Shown here in pieces: positions 55,068 to 63,307 of a stretch of DNA of 64,000 nt. The stretch covers positions 147,275-211,274 of the forward strand of contig JAXHLY010000010.1 of NCBI GenBank assembly GCA_034521715.1, read 5' to 3'. Source of the stretch: Methylohalomonas sp034521715. GTDB taxonomy: Bacteria; Pseudomonadota; Gammaproteobacteria; Methylohalomonadales; Methylohalomonadaceae. The position numbers and the translations under genes are program-made. The notes beneath the pieces were generated by a model. That model saw nothing but the letters and a program-made list of their open reading frames with translations, searched no databases and had not been told where the DNA came from. Every line of letters begins with the position of its first letter. Positions within the stretch are counted from its first letter, which is position 1.

Positions 55068-56440
55068 TGAGTTCCGGTGACCCCTTTAACCTGCCAAAGC
55101 CCACATTTAGCGCCTTCAGTGCAATTGCAGTGGTCGTCGGTATCGTTGTGGGTATCGGTATATTCCGCCTGCCATCGATTGTGGCCGGTCATTCAACAAC
55201 GGGCTTTCAGTTCATGGCCTTCTGGGTGGCCGGAGGCTTTATCTCGCTGCTGGGCGCGCTGTGCTATGCCGAGCTTGCCGCGTCACAGCCCGACGCTGGT
55301 GGGGAATACACGTTTCTGACCCGTGCCTACGGTCCGGCCATCGGATTCCTTTTTGCCTGGGGACGGATGACGGTTATCCAGACCGGGTCAATCGCCCTGG
55401 TCGCCTATATCCTGGGGGACTACGCGAGCCGGATCGTGTATTTGGGTCCCTACAGTTCAGCGCTCTACGCAGCCCTGGCCATTGTCGGGCTGACGGGGCT
55501 CAATCTACTGGGGACCGGTCACTCCAGGTATGTGCAGAATATCCTGACCAGCCTGGTTGTCCTGCTGATTATCCTGCTGGCCGTACCGGGCCTGTTTGCG
55601 GCTCCCGCTGCGCCGGAGTCGCGCGTCCCGGGTAGCGATGTCAACTGGATGCGTGATCTGTTTGTCGGGGGTAGTGCCGGCCAGGCGATGATTTTTGTGC
55701 TGCTGACTTACGGCGGCTGGAACGAGGCCGCCTATCTCTCGGCTGAACTCCGGGGTAGCAGAAGCAGCATGGCCAGGGTCCTGGTAGGGGGGATCATTCT
55801 CATCACCACGCTGTATGTGCTGGTGAATCTGGCTTATCTGCATGTTCTTGGGCTGGATGCGCTACAAGGCTCGCAGGCTATTGGTGCCGATCTGGCCGGC
55901 CGGATCTTCGGTCCGACCGGGGCCTGGCTGGTTACCTGCATTATTGTGATCGCGGCACTGTCCACCGCCAATGCCACCATCATCACCGGTGCCCGGACCA
56001 ACTATGCCCTGGGACGGGACTTCCGGATGCTTCGCTTTATCGGCCGGTGGCATCAGAAAACCAACACACCGGCCCATGCCTTGCTCCTGCAGGGCGGCAT
56101 TGCACTGTTGCTGGTAGGACTCGGACTATGGTCCCAGGAAGCGGTGAGCACAATCGTGGACTATACCGCCCCCGTATTCTGGCTGTTTATCCTGTTGACG
56201 ACTGGGACCCTGTTCATCTTCCGCCATCGGTTCAAGTCACAGGCGCTTCCTTTTCGTGTGCCGGGCTATCCGCTGACACCGCTGCTCTTTGTGGCGGTGT
56301 GTGGTTATATGCTGTATTCCAGCCTGCTCTTTACGGGTCTGGGTGCCATCGTTGGCGCTGCAATCCTCGGTGCCGGCGCACCGGTCTACTGGCTGGCGCG
56401 CCAGCGGCAGGGCCCGCCTGGAAACACTGGCGGGCAGTGA
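55067..56440 (+). CDS. APC family amino acid permease
   Basis: 457 residues with about twelve membrane helices. The N-terminal AVVVGIVVGIGIFRLPSIVA and GGEYTFLTRAYGPAIGFLFAW are APC-superfamily signatures; GWNEAAYLSAEL and ALSTANATIITGARTNYALGRD belong to the transport core. The substrate is probably an amino acid or polyamine but cannot be narrowed. Its start overlaps the stop of the truncated ftsH (TGATG), so it would now be read from that gene's transcript. Intact. Confidence 0.87.
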   Translation: MSSGDPFNLPKPTFSAFSAIAVVVGIVVGIGIFRLPSIVAGHSTTGFQFMAFWVAGGFISLLGALCYAELAASQPDAGGEYTFLTRAYGPAIGFLFAWGRMTVIQTGSIALVAYILGDYASRIVYLGPYSSALYAALAIVGLTGLNLLGTGHSRYVQNILTSLVVLLIILLAVPGLFAAPAAPESRVPGSDVNWMRDLFVGGSAGQAMIFVLLTYGGWNEAAYLSAELRGSRSSMARVLVGGIILITTLYVLVNLAYLHVLGLDALQGSQAIGADLAGRIFGPTGAWLVTCIIVIAALSTANATIITGARTNYALGRDFRMLRFIGRWHQKTNTPAHALLLQGGIALLLVGLGLWSQEAVSTIVDYTAPVFWLFILLTTGTLFIFRHRFKSQALPFRVPGYPLTPLLFVAVCGYMLYSSLLFTGLGAIVGAAILGAGAPVYWLARQRQGPPGNTGGQ

Positions 56441-56766
56441 GTACAAAAGCCTGTTGCCTCTCCCCGGGCGCCCGGGATCGAAAGTATCAATGGCTCCTTG
56501 GATGGACGTAAAACTATCGGCCAGAGACAGTCCATCCGTTTGATGAATGGGGATCACCTGATGCCCATATTTGAGCCCGCAATCGGACCAATCATTGATT
56601 CAGATCAATTTTGCAGAAACATCAATAGCTCTTTTTGGCTAGAATAAATTCATGTATTGCCTTGTATGTAAGCAGTCAAGAAGTTTTCGACTCATGGACT
56701 GCAAAGCACAGTCCGGAACGAGATATTTGCAAACCATTTAATAGCCGATACCTGGAGGACAGATTC
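56441..56766. promoter_or_regulatory. 326-base region with FNR box and inverted repeats
   Basis: Between the permease and the second phasin. It contains a GC-rich near-palindrome TCCCCGGGCGCCCGGGA (56461-56477), a second inverted pair GGATGGAC / GTCCATCC (56501-56536), and the FNR box listed separately. No gene is recognised. Confidence 0.5.
56595..56608 (+). promoter_or_regulatory. perfect FNR box upstream of phasin 2
   Basis: TTGAT-TCAG-ATCAA, exact consensus, centred about 165 bases before the phasin 2 start. The distance allows a long leader or a promoter that begins well upstream of the start codon. Confidence 0.83.
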
Positions 56767-57309
56767 ATGTCAGGATGGCCCGAACAGTTAAACGAATATC
56801 AGCGCGCCTGGGTCGAGCAGCAGCAGAAACTCATGAGCGATTGGCTTAATAACTTACAGAGTGCGGGACAATCCGCCGATATATGGCAACAAATGATTGA
56901 TATCATGGAACAGCAGGTCAACAGTGCTCTGGATGCCCAGAAAAATTCGCTGCTGACACTCGCCAGAAATGCGGAACAAACCGAGGGCATGCCGGATGCC
57001 CTTTCACAAGGCATTCAGCAGATGGAACAAGGCATAGAGACGTGGGCCGAAATGCAGCGGCAAACCTGGCAGAACTGGTTCGAGACGCTCAGGATGGCCG
57101 CTCCGGTCTCGCGGACACCGGGCGAGACATTGCTCAAAAACTGGCAGGACATAGCCCAGCGTGCCATGTCAATGCAGGAAGACTGGTTATCGAACTGGAT
57201 GTCCTCGATGAGCCCTGGCGAGGGGCCGTCAGGGAAAAAGGCGGCAAAATCATCCACATCAAGCCAGACTACAGGTAGCACAGGCAAAAAGGGCAGCGGG
57301 TCCAGTTAG
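56767..57309 (+). CDS. phasin-like protein 2
   Basis: 180 residues from the ATG at 56767, with GGAGGA nine bases before; the frame continues upstream to 56635 but lacks signals. Mostly amphipathic helix with many Trp and Gln (MSGWPEQLNEYQRAWVEQQQKLMSDWLNNLQSAG, QQMEQGIETWAEMQRQTWQNWFETL) and a Ser/Lys/Gly-rich tail. This resembles PHA granule-associated or PhaE-like proteins. The downstream SDR fragment resembles acetoacetyl-CoA reductase-type proteins, which supports a PHA link. Family assignment is by composition and pattern. Confidence 0.65.
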   Translation: MSGWPEQLNEYQRAWVEQQQKLMSDWLNNLQSAGQSADIWQQMIDIMEQQVNSALDAQKNSLLTLARNAEQTEGMPDALSQGIQQMEQGIETWAEMQRQTWQNWFETLRMAAPVSRTPGETLLKNWQDIAQRAMSMQEDWLSNWMSSMSPGEGPSGKKAAKSSTSSQTTGSTGKKGSGSS

Positions 57310-57335
57310 TTGTCCCGCTATCCTGTATTTCCAGT

Positions 57336-57725
57336 ATGGAGCTCAAGGACAAGGTTGTTGTAGTTACAGGGGCAGGACGCGGCCTGGGACAGAAAATGTC
57401 CCAGATGATTGCCGCCAAAGGCGCCCGGTTGGTACTGGTAGGCCTGACTGAAAAAGGTCTCAAGGAAACTGTTCAGCTTTGTAGCAAGGCAGGTGGACAG
57501 GCAGACTATTACATTACCGATGTATCCGATGAAGCGGCCGTTGAGCAACTTTTTGGCAGGATAATACCAGATCATGGCCGGGTTGACGCGCTTATCAATA
57601 ATGCGGGCATCACCCGTGATGGTTTGCTGGTCAAGGCCAAGAACGGCAAGATTACCGATAAAATGTCGCTGGATGACTGGGATGCCGGTCTGTCCGGCTA
57701 TCGATCTCCCCGCGGCTACCGATAA
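57336..57725 (+). pseudogene. short-chain dehydrogenase (FabG/PhaB-like), 3'-truncated
   Basis: The first ~118 residues are normal for an SDR: TGAGRGLGQKMSQMIAAKGARLVLVG nucleotide motif (TGxxxGxG), DVSDEAAVEQLFG, and NNAGITRDGLLVK. Homology stops at DWDAGLSGYRSPRGYR, just where DWDAVIDVNLTGVF would be expected. The catalytic Ser-Tyr-Lys part is missing, so the product cannot be active. The cut is near 57685. It follows phasin 2 by 26 bases on the same strand. Confidence 0.83.
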
Positions 57726-57853
57726 AAACGACTTTCATATCAGTTGCGTCGCAATAGCTGCCCCAATTGTCATTTCAAATCATGCTTGCCAGACTTCTCT
57801 TGTTCAAATATCACTCTGGTGCGATAAAAATTTGCGGTGCCTGGAGATAGCAT

Positions 57854-58981
57854 TCAGCTTGACTCGATTTCCATTTTCAATGCGATATAAGATCTGAGAT
57901 CTTTCAGGGAAATCATGCCCTCCAGGGAATTATTTTTAACAACCATAAACCGGCTGCTGGAATCAGGCTTCATCATTTCAGCCAGCACGTTAGCGGTATC
58001 AGTATCTGGTGAAACGGTATTTTCATGAGAGCAGGGGGTTGTTAGATCCCCTACTGTCTTGTTACGCCATTCATCACGCGGCAGTTTTTTAAGGCTGTCT
58101 GTTACAATACAGCCCAGAAGCCTCGAATCCTCAATGACCGGAAACATTTTATAATGGTATTTGTAGACATAGTCTTCGAGCCATCTTTCGATAGTTATAT
58201 CGGGTGATACGGTAACAGGCTCTGTATTCATGAATTGTCTTACAGGTTTGTTGCTGAGCATCTCCTGAATAAGCAACTGCTGGTAAGATCCATTGGCTGC
58301 GGTACGCAGAAAAGCACCTATTAGCACCCACCACATGCCAGCAATAAAGTTACCCTGGATAAAGGCCAGACCACCCAGGATCATCAGCGCAAGCCCGAAT
58401 CCCGAACCGAACTGACTGGCAATATGGGTGGCACGCTGCAGGTTTTTTTGCCAGTGCCATAAAACTGCACGCAGCATGCGGCCGCCATCCAGGGGGAAGG
58501 CTGGTACAAGATTGAATACAGCTACAATCATATTGACCATTGCCAGATAATGACTGACTCCAATTACGGCAGTACTCCAGCCCAGGGCCGTGGCCATTTG
58601 CTCTAACAGAAAGAAGACAAGAGCCAGCAGGACGCTTGCCACGGGACCGGCGACAGCCATCAGAAATTCCACCCTGGGGCTGACGGGTTCTTCCTGCATT
58701 TCGGCAACGCCGCCAAATATGAAAAGGGTTATTCCCTTGATTTGTAATCCATAGAAGCGGGCAACCAGTGAATGCGACAATTCGTGAAACACAATGGAAA
58801 AGAGAATGCCAATCGCACCGGACAGACCCATCCACCAGTAAATACTCTGGTTTAGTTCGGGGTAGGAGGCTGGAAACAACCCCGCCGCCAGCGTCCAGGT
58901 GATAAGTAAGGCGAGCAGCAACCATGTAAGGTTCAACTTGACCTCAAAACCGAAAATACGAAAAAGCCGGTAACCTTTCAT
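57854..58981 (-). CDS. site-2 protease family membrane metalloprotease with CBS domains
   Basis: 375 residues. Five to six membrane helices contain the zinc motif IVFHELSHSLVARFYG (HExxH) near residue 65 and NLVPAFPLDGGRMLRAVLW (the N-P-D-G site) near 160. The C-terminal third holds two CBS modules (VRQFMNTEPVTVSPDITIERWLEDY; VGDLTTPCSHENTVSPDTDTANVLAEMM) that usually bind adenine nucleotides. This S2P-CBS type cleaves within membranes; substrates are generally unknown. It is intact, on the opposite strand from the phasin and SDR. Confidence 0.9.
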   Translation of the reverse strand: MKGYRLFRIFGFEVKLNLTWLLLALLITWTLAAGLFPASYPELNQSIYWWMGLSGAIGILFSIVFHELSHSLVARFYGLQIKGITLFIFGGVAEMQEEPVSPRVEFLMAVAGPVASVLLALVFFLLEQMATALGWSTAVIGVSHYLAMVNMIVAVFNLVPAFPLDGGRMLRAVLWHWQKNLQRATHIASQFGSGFGLALMILGGLAFIQGNFIAGMWWVLIGAFLRTAANGSYQQLLIQEMLSNKPVRQFMNTEPVTVSPDITIERWLEDYVYKYHYKMFPVIEDSRLLGCIVTDSLKKLPRDEWRNKTVGDLTTPCSHENTVSPDTDTANVLAEMMKPDSSSRFMVVKNNSLEGMISLKDLRSYIALKMEIESS

Positions 58982-59155
58982 TGCAATCGAATTACTTTCT
59001 GTTTTTTCAGAAAACTGATCATAGCTATTTCCGCCTTACCTTAATATAATCAGTCAGGCTGGTTGCAGTAATTGACATTATCAATAAAATGCCACATGAA
59101 TACCATGTCAGTTACACGCAACGCACTTTATCCCAGCTCTGCTGACTGCCGGTAA

Positions 59156-59188
59156 TAAAAATCCCCCGCGGGGTGGCCGACGGGGGAT
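59156..59188 (-). terminator. rho-independent terminator after the 105-residue membrane protein
   Basis: On the minus strand the stem ATCCCCCG pairs with CGGGGGAT, followed by TTTTTATT. It lies 24 bases after the stop of the membrane protein gene. Confidence 0.85.
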
Positions 59189-59211
59189 AGAAACGTATAC
59201 TTGGCTTTGAA

Positions 59212-59529
59212 TTAGTGGCGTGCGGTCATGAACAGCGATCGCAGTGCTACGACAAGGATGGCGGCGGAGATGAAAGCCACCAGATTGGAAACAATCGCCG
59301 TGCCGATATCTCCTACATACGGAATCACCTTGATGGCGGTTGCGGACAACAGCAAACCGATTGCAGCTATAAGGAACTGCTGTGTTTCTTCTGCTGCGAC
59401 GTTCAGGAAGCCGACTATGAGACCAAGTACCGCCAATACCCATGCGACCCAGGTATAATCGAAACCGACTCCTGCAAGCACGGCAATCACGAGGCCGACT
59501 ATAAAAGCCCATTTACCTAACATAACCAT
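59212..59529 (-). CDS. small conserved membrane protein, function unknown
   Basis: 105 residues, start at 59529 chosen because AAGGAGG precedes it by nine bases. Three to four membrane helices (LGKWAFIVGLVIAVLAGVGF, AWVLAVLGLIVGFLNVA, FLIAAIGLLLSATAIKVIPYVG, LVAFISAAILVVALRSLF). Genes of this form occur in several bacteria and archaea, but I know no function. A clear terminator follows. Confidence 0.75.
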   Translation of the reverse strand: MVMLGKWAFIVGLVIAVLAGVGFDYTWVAWVLAVLGLIVGFLNVAAEETQQFLIAAIGLLLSATAIKVIPYVGDIGTAIVSNLVAFISAAILVVALRSLFMTARH

Positions 59530-59703
59530 AGCGATATCCCTCCTTGTTTTCTGGCTATTTGAGACTGACAAATGGATACAGCCATCATGTTGCTGCAATG
59601 CAATATTGCAGTATATCCAGTATAACAAAGCTCCCGGGTACTGACAGGCGATGCCCCTGTCCTTGCTTATTGCGGAATGATCGACTATTGCACAGATTTT
59701 GCT

Positions 59704-59886
59704 ATGACTGAGCATCCATTACAGCCGCATGGCGAAGCCTTACGCAAGGCCTTGATTTGGCTCGCATACCAGACAACTCGTGATGCTGAAACCATTAGTG
59801 AGGCCGCCCGTAAATTCGATCTGACGCCCCTCGAGGAAGAATTTCTGCAGCATGAATTCCGCACGCCTCCCTTATCGGAAGACTGA
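59704..59886 (+). CDS. small conserved protein, unknown function
   Basis: 60 residues from the ATG at 59704 (MTEHPLQPHGEALRKALIWLAYQTTRDAETISEAARKFDLTPLEEEFLQHEFR); the frame is open to 59677 but this Met begins the conserved-looking part. Helical, acidic, no membrane segment. A promoter may lie in the AT-rich stretch before it. I recognise the pattern from other proteobacterial genomes but not a function. Confidence 0.55.
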   Translation: MTEHPLQPHGEALRKALIWLAYQTTRDAETISEAARKFDLTPLEEEFLQHEFRTPPLSED

Positions 59887-59961
59887 TCGGCGCACCTGTC
59901 CTTATTTGCAGGTTATGTGTCATTCTAGCCAAAAGTCGAACTTGCTAGTTTACCGGTATCA

Positions 59962-60940
59962 ATGAGGCATCATGGCATGCAGAAAGAAAACCGCAGAATC
60001 GGGGTACTGGTCTATCCGGAAGCCGAAGTACTGGATATCACTGGCCCACACGAGGTTTTCTCAATGGCCTCGGGTCTTCAGCGGCAGCATCAATCAGCGA
60101 ATCCCTACGAGATATTCCTGATCTCGAAAACACTGAAACCGGTAAAAATGTCATCCGGCATGAAATTGCAGCCGGACTACCGTTTTGAAGATTGTCCGTC
60201 ACCCCTGGATACACTGGTTGTTCCCGGCGCAGAAAACATTGAACAGGCCATAAAGGATTCGGCTTTGCTGGCCTGGATCAAACAACAGGCGTCCAAAACA
60301 AGACGCCTGGTTTCAATATGCACCGGTGCTTTTTTTCTCGCTGAACTGAAACTGCTTGACGGTAAACAAGTAACAACCCATTGGGGCTATTGCCAGCTGC
60401 TGCAAAAGTCCTATCCACAACTGGAAGTGGTTTCGAATGCACTCTATATAAAGCAGGGTAGCGCATACACCTCTGCCGGCATTACGGCCGGGATGGACCT
60501 GGCGCTTGCGCTGGTCGAGGAAGACGAGGACAAGGAAACCGCGATGGCCATTGCGCGGAAGCTGGTACTTTTTTACAAAAGACCCGGCGGGCAGAATCAG
60601 TTCAGCGAATTCATTCTGTCACAGTCCAACAGCCATTTTAATGAATTGATCGACTGGATCATGCAGAATCTGTCAGAAGATCTCTCTATTGAAAAACTCT
60701 CCAATCGAGTGAACATGAGCCCGCGCAATTTTACCAGGCTGTTCAAAAAAAAGATGGAACAAACGCCGGCCAAATTCATCGAGAAACTGCGTCTCCGGCA
60801 TGCAAGGATGTTGCTGGAAAGCAGGACGTCCGCCCTAAAGGAGATAGCGGGGCGATGCGGATTCAAAAGCGAGGAGCAGTCGCCGGGCATTCCAGAGGGA
60901 GCTTTGTGTCACTCCCCAGGAATACCGGACGCGATTCTAG
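59962..60940 (+). CDS. GlxA family AraC-type regulator with DJ-1/PfpI domain, C-terminal frameshift
   Basis: About 325 residues after correction. The DJ-1/PfpI part (RRIGVLVYPEAEVLDITGPHEVFSMAS, VVPGAENIEQA, SICTGAFFLAELKLLDGKQVTTHWG) is followed by an AraC helix-turn-helix (DLSIEKLSNRVNMSPRNFTRLFKKKMEQTPAKFIEKLRLRHARMLLE). A shift near 60872 breaks the last helix; in the right frame it reads SSRRAFQRELCVTPQEYRTRF and stops at 60940. Regulators of this family control catabolic or stress genes; the ligand is unknown. It converges with a DJ-1/PfpI remnant, which could be its former target. Confidence 0.85.
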
Positions 60941-60949
60941 GGGTACAGG

Positions 60950-61659
60950 TTATGTACCAGTACGCTCCAGCCTTTGATGATTCCCCTGACAGTATTCAAC
61001 AATACTGTTGGATTTCAGTTGTGTAACCAGGGGCTCCACGATCTGCAGAATATGCGCCGGCGTTGTTTCAGGCAGGCCGCGCGGGAAGGCGGTTCGGGGG
61101 CTCGAATGAAATATCAGCTGCATTGCCTGGGCAACATCTTCGCCGACGACTTCAGCTATCAGTGTGAAGGCGAAATCCAGCCCGCCGTGATACCACCGCC
61201 TGTGATGCCGGGTTGCGATCGAGGGTCACGCGCTCATCAACCACCGTCGCGCCCGGGATAGCTCTCGAGGCGATCTTTCCACCCTCAGTGAGTTTGCCGC
61301 CTGTAGCCGTTCAGTAATCCGGCCTCGGCCAGGAACAGGGAACCCGTACACACGGAAGATCCGTGCTTGCGCTTTACCGGCCCTGCCTGGCGAATAAAGT
61401 CGAATAGTCTCTATCCTTCGAGGGCATCCGGCATATCGGCCGTCACCCCGCCAACGACGGATATCGATATCCGGGCAGTCATCGAAGCCATGATTGGCCG
61501 TCAGAATGGCACCGGAAATCCGAAACCAGGATCCGTTGTCTTGGCGAACAGGAACGTGTTGGAGCACTTGCTCGACATCAGAAAAATCTGGTCGAGCGCG
61601 TGGGCATCCAGCATCGTTACCTTGGGATAGGTAAATACGCCGACATTGAGTTTGGTCAT
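60950..61659 (-). pseudogene. DJ-1/PfpI family protein remnant (isonitrile hydratase-like)
   Basis: On the minus strand from the ATG at 61659 the peptide begins MTKLNVGVFTYPKVTMLDAHALDQIF. Continuing in changing frames one finds GAILTANHGFDDCPDIDI, then the region of the catalytic Cys (CTGSLFLAEAGLL expected; DNA reads GTACGGGTTCCCTGTTC near 61350), and near 61100 HCLGNIF-type residues, ending with LVTQLKSNSIVEYCQGNHQRL and a stop at 60950. At least four frameshifts. AAGGTGAC before the ATG is a plausible ribosome binding site. The number of lesions argues for real decay, although indel noise is present. Confidence 0.7.
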
Positions 61660-61785
61660 TGGAGTCACCTTAATAGCGGAGGGGGATCACAGGGTCATCC
61701 TAGCCAATACCGTGACGGCATCAATGACATTGAACCAGCAAAAACGGCCAAATGCCCGGTTTATTGTTCGTTCAAGCCGACAGGA

Positions 61786-62175
61786 CTACATATCATCACA
61801 CACGTGCCGGTCGGCATAATTCTTCTCCAGATCAGCCATCATCGGCATCTGCATGCCTTTTGCCATCTCGCCACATTTTTGTTTCCTGCATGGAGCAGGG
61901 GAGGCGCTGATTTCCTTGCCGTAGTCAATCGCAACATTTTGCGCCTGATCACGCTTGCCCGCGGCACAAAGCGCCCTGATTTCCTTATTCATGCCATCGG
62001 CTTCCGCAGTAAGTGCCTCCAGCCGGGATTGATCAACCTTGGCCATGCACTCCTGCATCTTCATCATTTGCTGCATCTGTTCTTCACTCATTCCGCCGCC
62101 GGCCTGTGCCGACACGGATAACGACAGGAACATGACAACGATAAGGGGAACACCAGATTTACAGTTTTTATTCAT
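61786..62175 (-). CDS. small exported protein, hypothetical
   Basis: 129 residues from the ATG at 62175 (GGAGGTG upstream). Signal peptide MNKNCKSGVPLIVVMFLSLSVSAQA with cleavage after AQA. The mature protein is Met-rich (GGGMSEEQMQQMMKMQECMAK; KGMQMPMMADLEKNY) and has four more cysteines, suggesting disulphides or metal binding. No family is recognised with confidence. The gene ends close to the replication terminus site. Confidence 0.62.
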   Translation of the reverse strand: MNKNCKSGVPLIVVMFLSLSVSAQAGGGMSEEQMQQMMKMQECMAKVDQSRLEALTAEADGMNKEIRALCAAGKRDQAQNVAIDYGKEISASPAPCRKQKCGEMAKGMQMPMMADLEKNYADRHVCDDM

Positions 62176-62279
62176 GGAACACCTCCGCTTGTTCTGGGCA
62201 CGCTTCTCCACGATAGGTCAGTTCCAGCGCCACAAACAGATGAAGAAGGGGGTATGGGCAGATTCGAGTCGGATATCCT

Positions 62280-62307
62280 ATTTAACATAATATGTATTAT
62301 GCGCATG
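62280..62307. other. dif: chromosomal dif site (XerC/XerD recombination site)
   Basis: Read on the plus strand: ATTTAACATAA (62280-62290), spacer TATGTA, TTATGCGCATG (62297-62307). The first arm is the exact inverse of the XerD-binding arm TTATGTTAAAT of E. coli dif; the second is the inverse of CATGCGCATAA, matching the XerC arm except for its outer two bases. Overall 24 of 28 positions agree. A single dif is expected at the chromosome terminus, where XerCD resolves dimers. No xer genes are near, as usual. Confidence 0.82.
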
Positions 62308-62435
62308 TCCGGATAGTACCCGGGAGCCTGAAACTGACGCCCCGGAATCTTCGGAGCGCCCGTCATGACGCGGCTTCCCGCGCCTCCGGCCTGTCCCGTC
62401 GATGGTACCGCCTGGGTCTCCCCTGCGGACGAATT
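62291..62435 (+). repeat. dif-proximal direct repeat, copy 1
   Basis: Starting inside dif at the spacer, about 145 bases are closely similar to 63028-63186. Shared stretches include TATGCGCATGTCCGGATAGT, CCCGGGAGCCTGAAACTGAC, CGTCATGACGCGGCTT and CCTGTCCCGTCGATGGTACC. The two copies drift apart after that and the intervening sequence is unrelated. Confidence 0.85.
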
Positions 62436-62784
62436 GACGCACCCGCCATCCGCGCCAACCACGGCCCGCCAGGTACTGGCCGATACCCTGGGGTGCGCCG
62501 GCAGCTTGGCGCCGCTGGCTGGGTCGAATCCGCCCGCCACGGGCCGTGTGTGTCACGGTGGCCGTTGCCGGGTGGTTTGCCGTGGGATGGCTGGACCGGC
62601 TGGCAGGTGTCCCCTGTCGACGGCTTGCTGTACGCGCCGAGCCTGCGCCAGGGCTTCGCCGCCCACGAGGTCCAGGGCCTTGCCTGGCTGCGCCGAAATC
62701 GCCTCCTGCTGGGGCCGGACAATCCAGAGTCTGAGGGTCGGTCTCGCCGCGCAGCGGCGGGCCGGCCCTTGGGTTTATCTATAG
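62365..62784 (+). CDS. possible small gene inside dif-associated repeat unit 1
   Basis: Open frame of 139 codons beginning MTRLPAPPACPVDGTAW, with GGAG-like sequence nine bases ahead. The N-terminal 35 residues resemble those of the frame at 63098 (CPVDGTA motif in both), which suggests selection on this peptide rather than chance. The remainder is Arg/Ala/Pro-rich and looks like a non-coding GC-rich frame. Family unknown; may be a remnant. Confidence 0.35.
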   Translation: MTRLPAPPACPVDGTAWVSPADELTHPPSAPTTARQVLADTLGCAGSLAPLAGSNPPATGRVCHGGRCRVVCRGMAGPAGRCPLSTACCTRRACARASPPTRSRALPGCAEIASCWGRTIQSLRVGLAAQRRAGPWVYL

Positions 62785-63016
62785 TCTGAACAAGTGACAC
62801 GGAATTACACGAAATCGAGGCATAAATGACTGTCTCTCACGGCCCAGATTCTGCCCTGGCCTTCCCGTCCTGATTGCTCGCCGGGACTGTCGGAAGCCCG
62901 CTGCCGCACCGCCGGGTGTGCCGGTTGCCGAAACCCGCTACGCTTACCCCGGGATAGCGAGCCGAGCGGCTCCACCAGGTCTCCCAAACGGGCGAACGAG
63001 CGGCACACGCCAGACA

Positions 63017-63044
63017 GTCAAGCCGCGTATGTATTATGCGCATG
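63017..63044. other. half-dif site (XerC arm and spacer only)
   Basis: The spacer TATGTA (63028-63033) and XerC-side arm TTATGCGCATG (63034-63044) are identical to dif at 62291-62307. The other arm is GTCAAGCCGCG, which does not resemble the XerD arm. Elements that use XerCD to integrate at dif leave such hybrid sites, altered in the XerD arm. Confidence 0.7.
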
Positions 63045-63186
63045 TCCGGATAGTACCCGGGAGCCTGAAACTGACGCCCGGAATCAGGAGCGCCGTCATG
63101 ACGCGGCTTACACCTGCAGGCACCTGTCCCGTCGATGGTACCGCCTGCGACTATCCCTGCGACAAATTGCGACACGCCGCCATGGA
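63028..63186 (+). repeat. dif-proximal direct repeat, copy 2
   Basis: Second copy of the ~145-base repeat, 737 bases after the first, with the same order of shared blocks and small gaps. It ends near the 3' end of the GGDEF gene. Confidence 0.85.
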
Positions 63187-63307
63187 CACACCCAGGACGA
63201 TCTTTCGCGATTATTGCCAGGTATATGGAATTGCCGCATCACTGGTGGCCAAAGAATTTTTTTATTCGGCTAGTACAACCCTGTTTCTGCCTTCATTCTT
63301 GGCCTGA
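63098..63307 (+). CDS. possible small gene inside dif-associated repeat unit 2
   Basis: A 69-codon frame starting MTRLTPAGTCPVDGTACDYP with AGGAG eight bases before the ATG. Four cysteines in a CPVDGTACDYPCD arrangement might bind metal. Paralogue of the frame at 62365 over ~35 residues. Its end overlaps the convergent GGDEF gene by 46 bases, which makes the C-terminal half doubtful. Confidence 0.35.
   Translation: MTRLTPAGTCPVDGTACDYPCDKLRHAAMDTPRTIFRDYCQVYGIAASLVAKEFFYSASTTLFLPSFLA

Noticed and set aside
56461..56477. GC-rich palindrome as a terminator of the permease gene
   Set aside because: No T-run follows, so it is not called as an intrinsic terminator.
59581..59640. Another operator (TTGCAATATTGCAG palindrome) before the 105-residue membrane protein
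   Set aside because: The palindrome is short and AT-rich, and no regulator with such a site is known to me.
62291..63186. Integron attC sites or CRISPR units as the explanation of the repeat pair
   Set aside because: Only two copies, no RYYYAAC/GTTRRRY pairs, no short regularly spaced repeats; the dif match explains the left boundary better.
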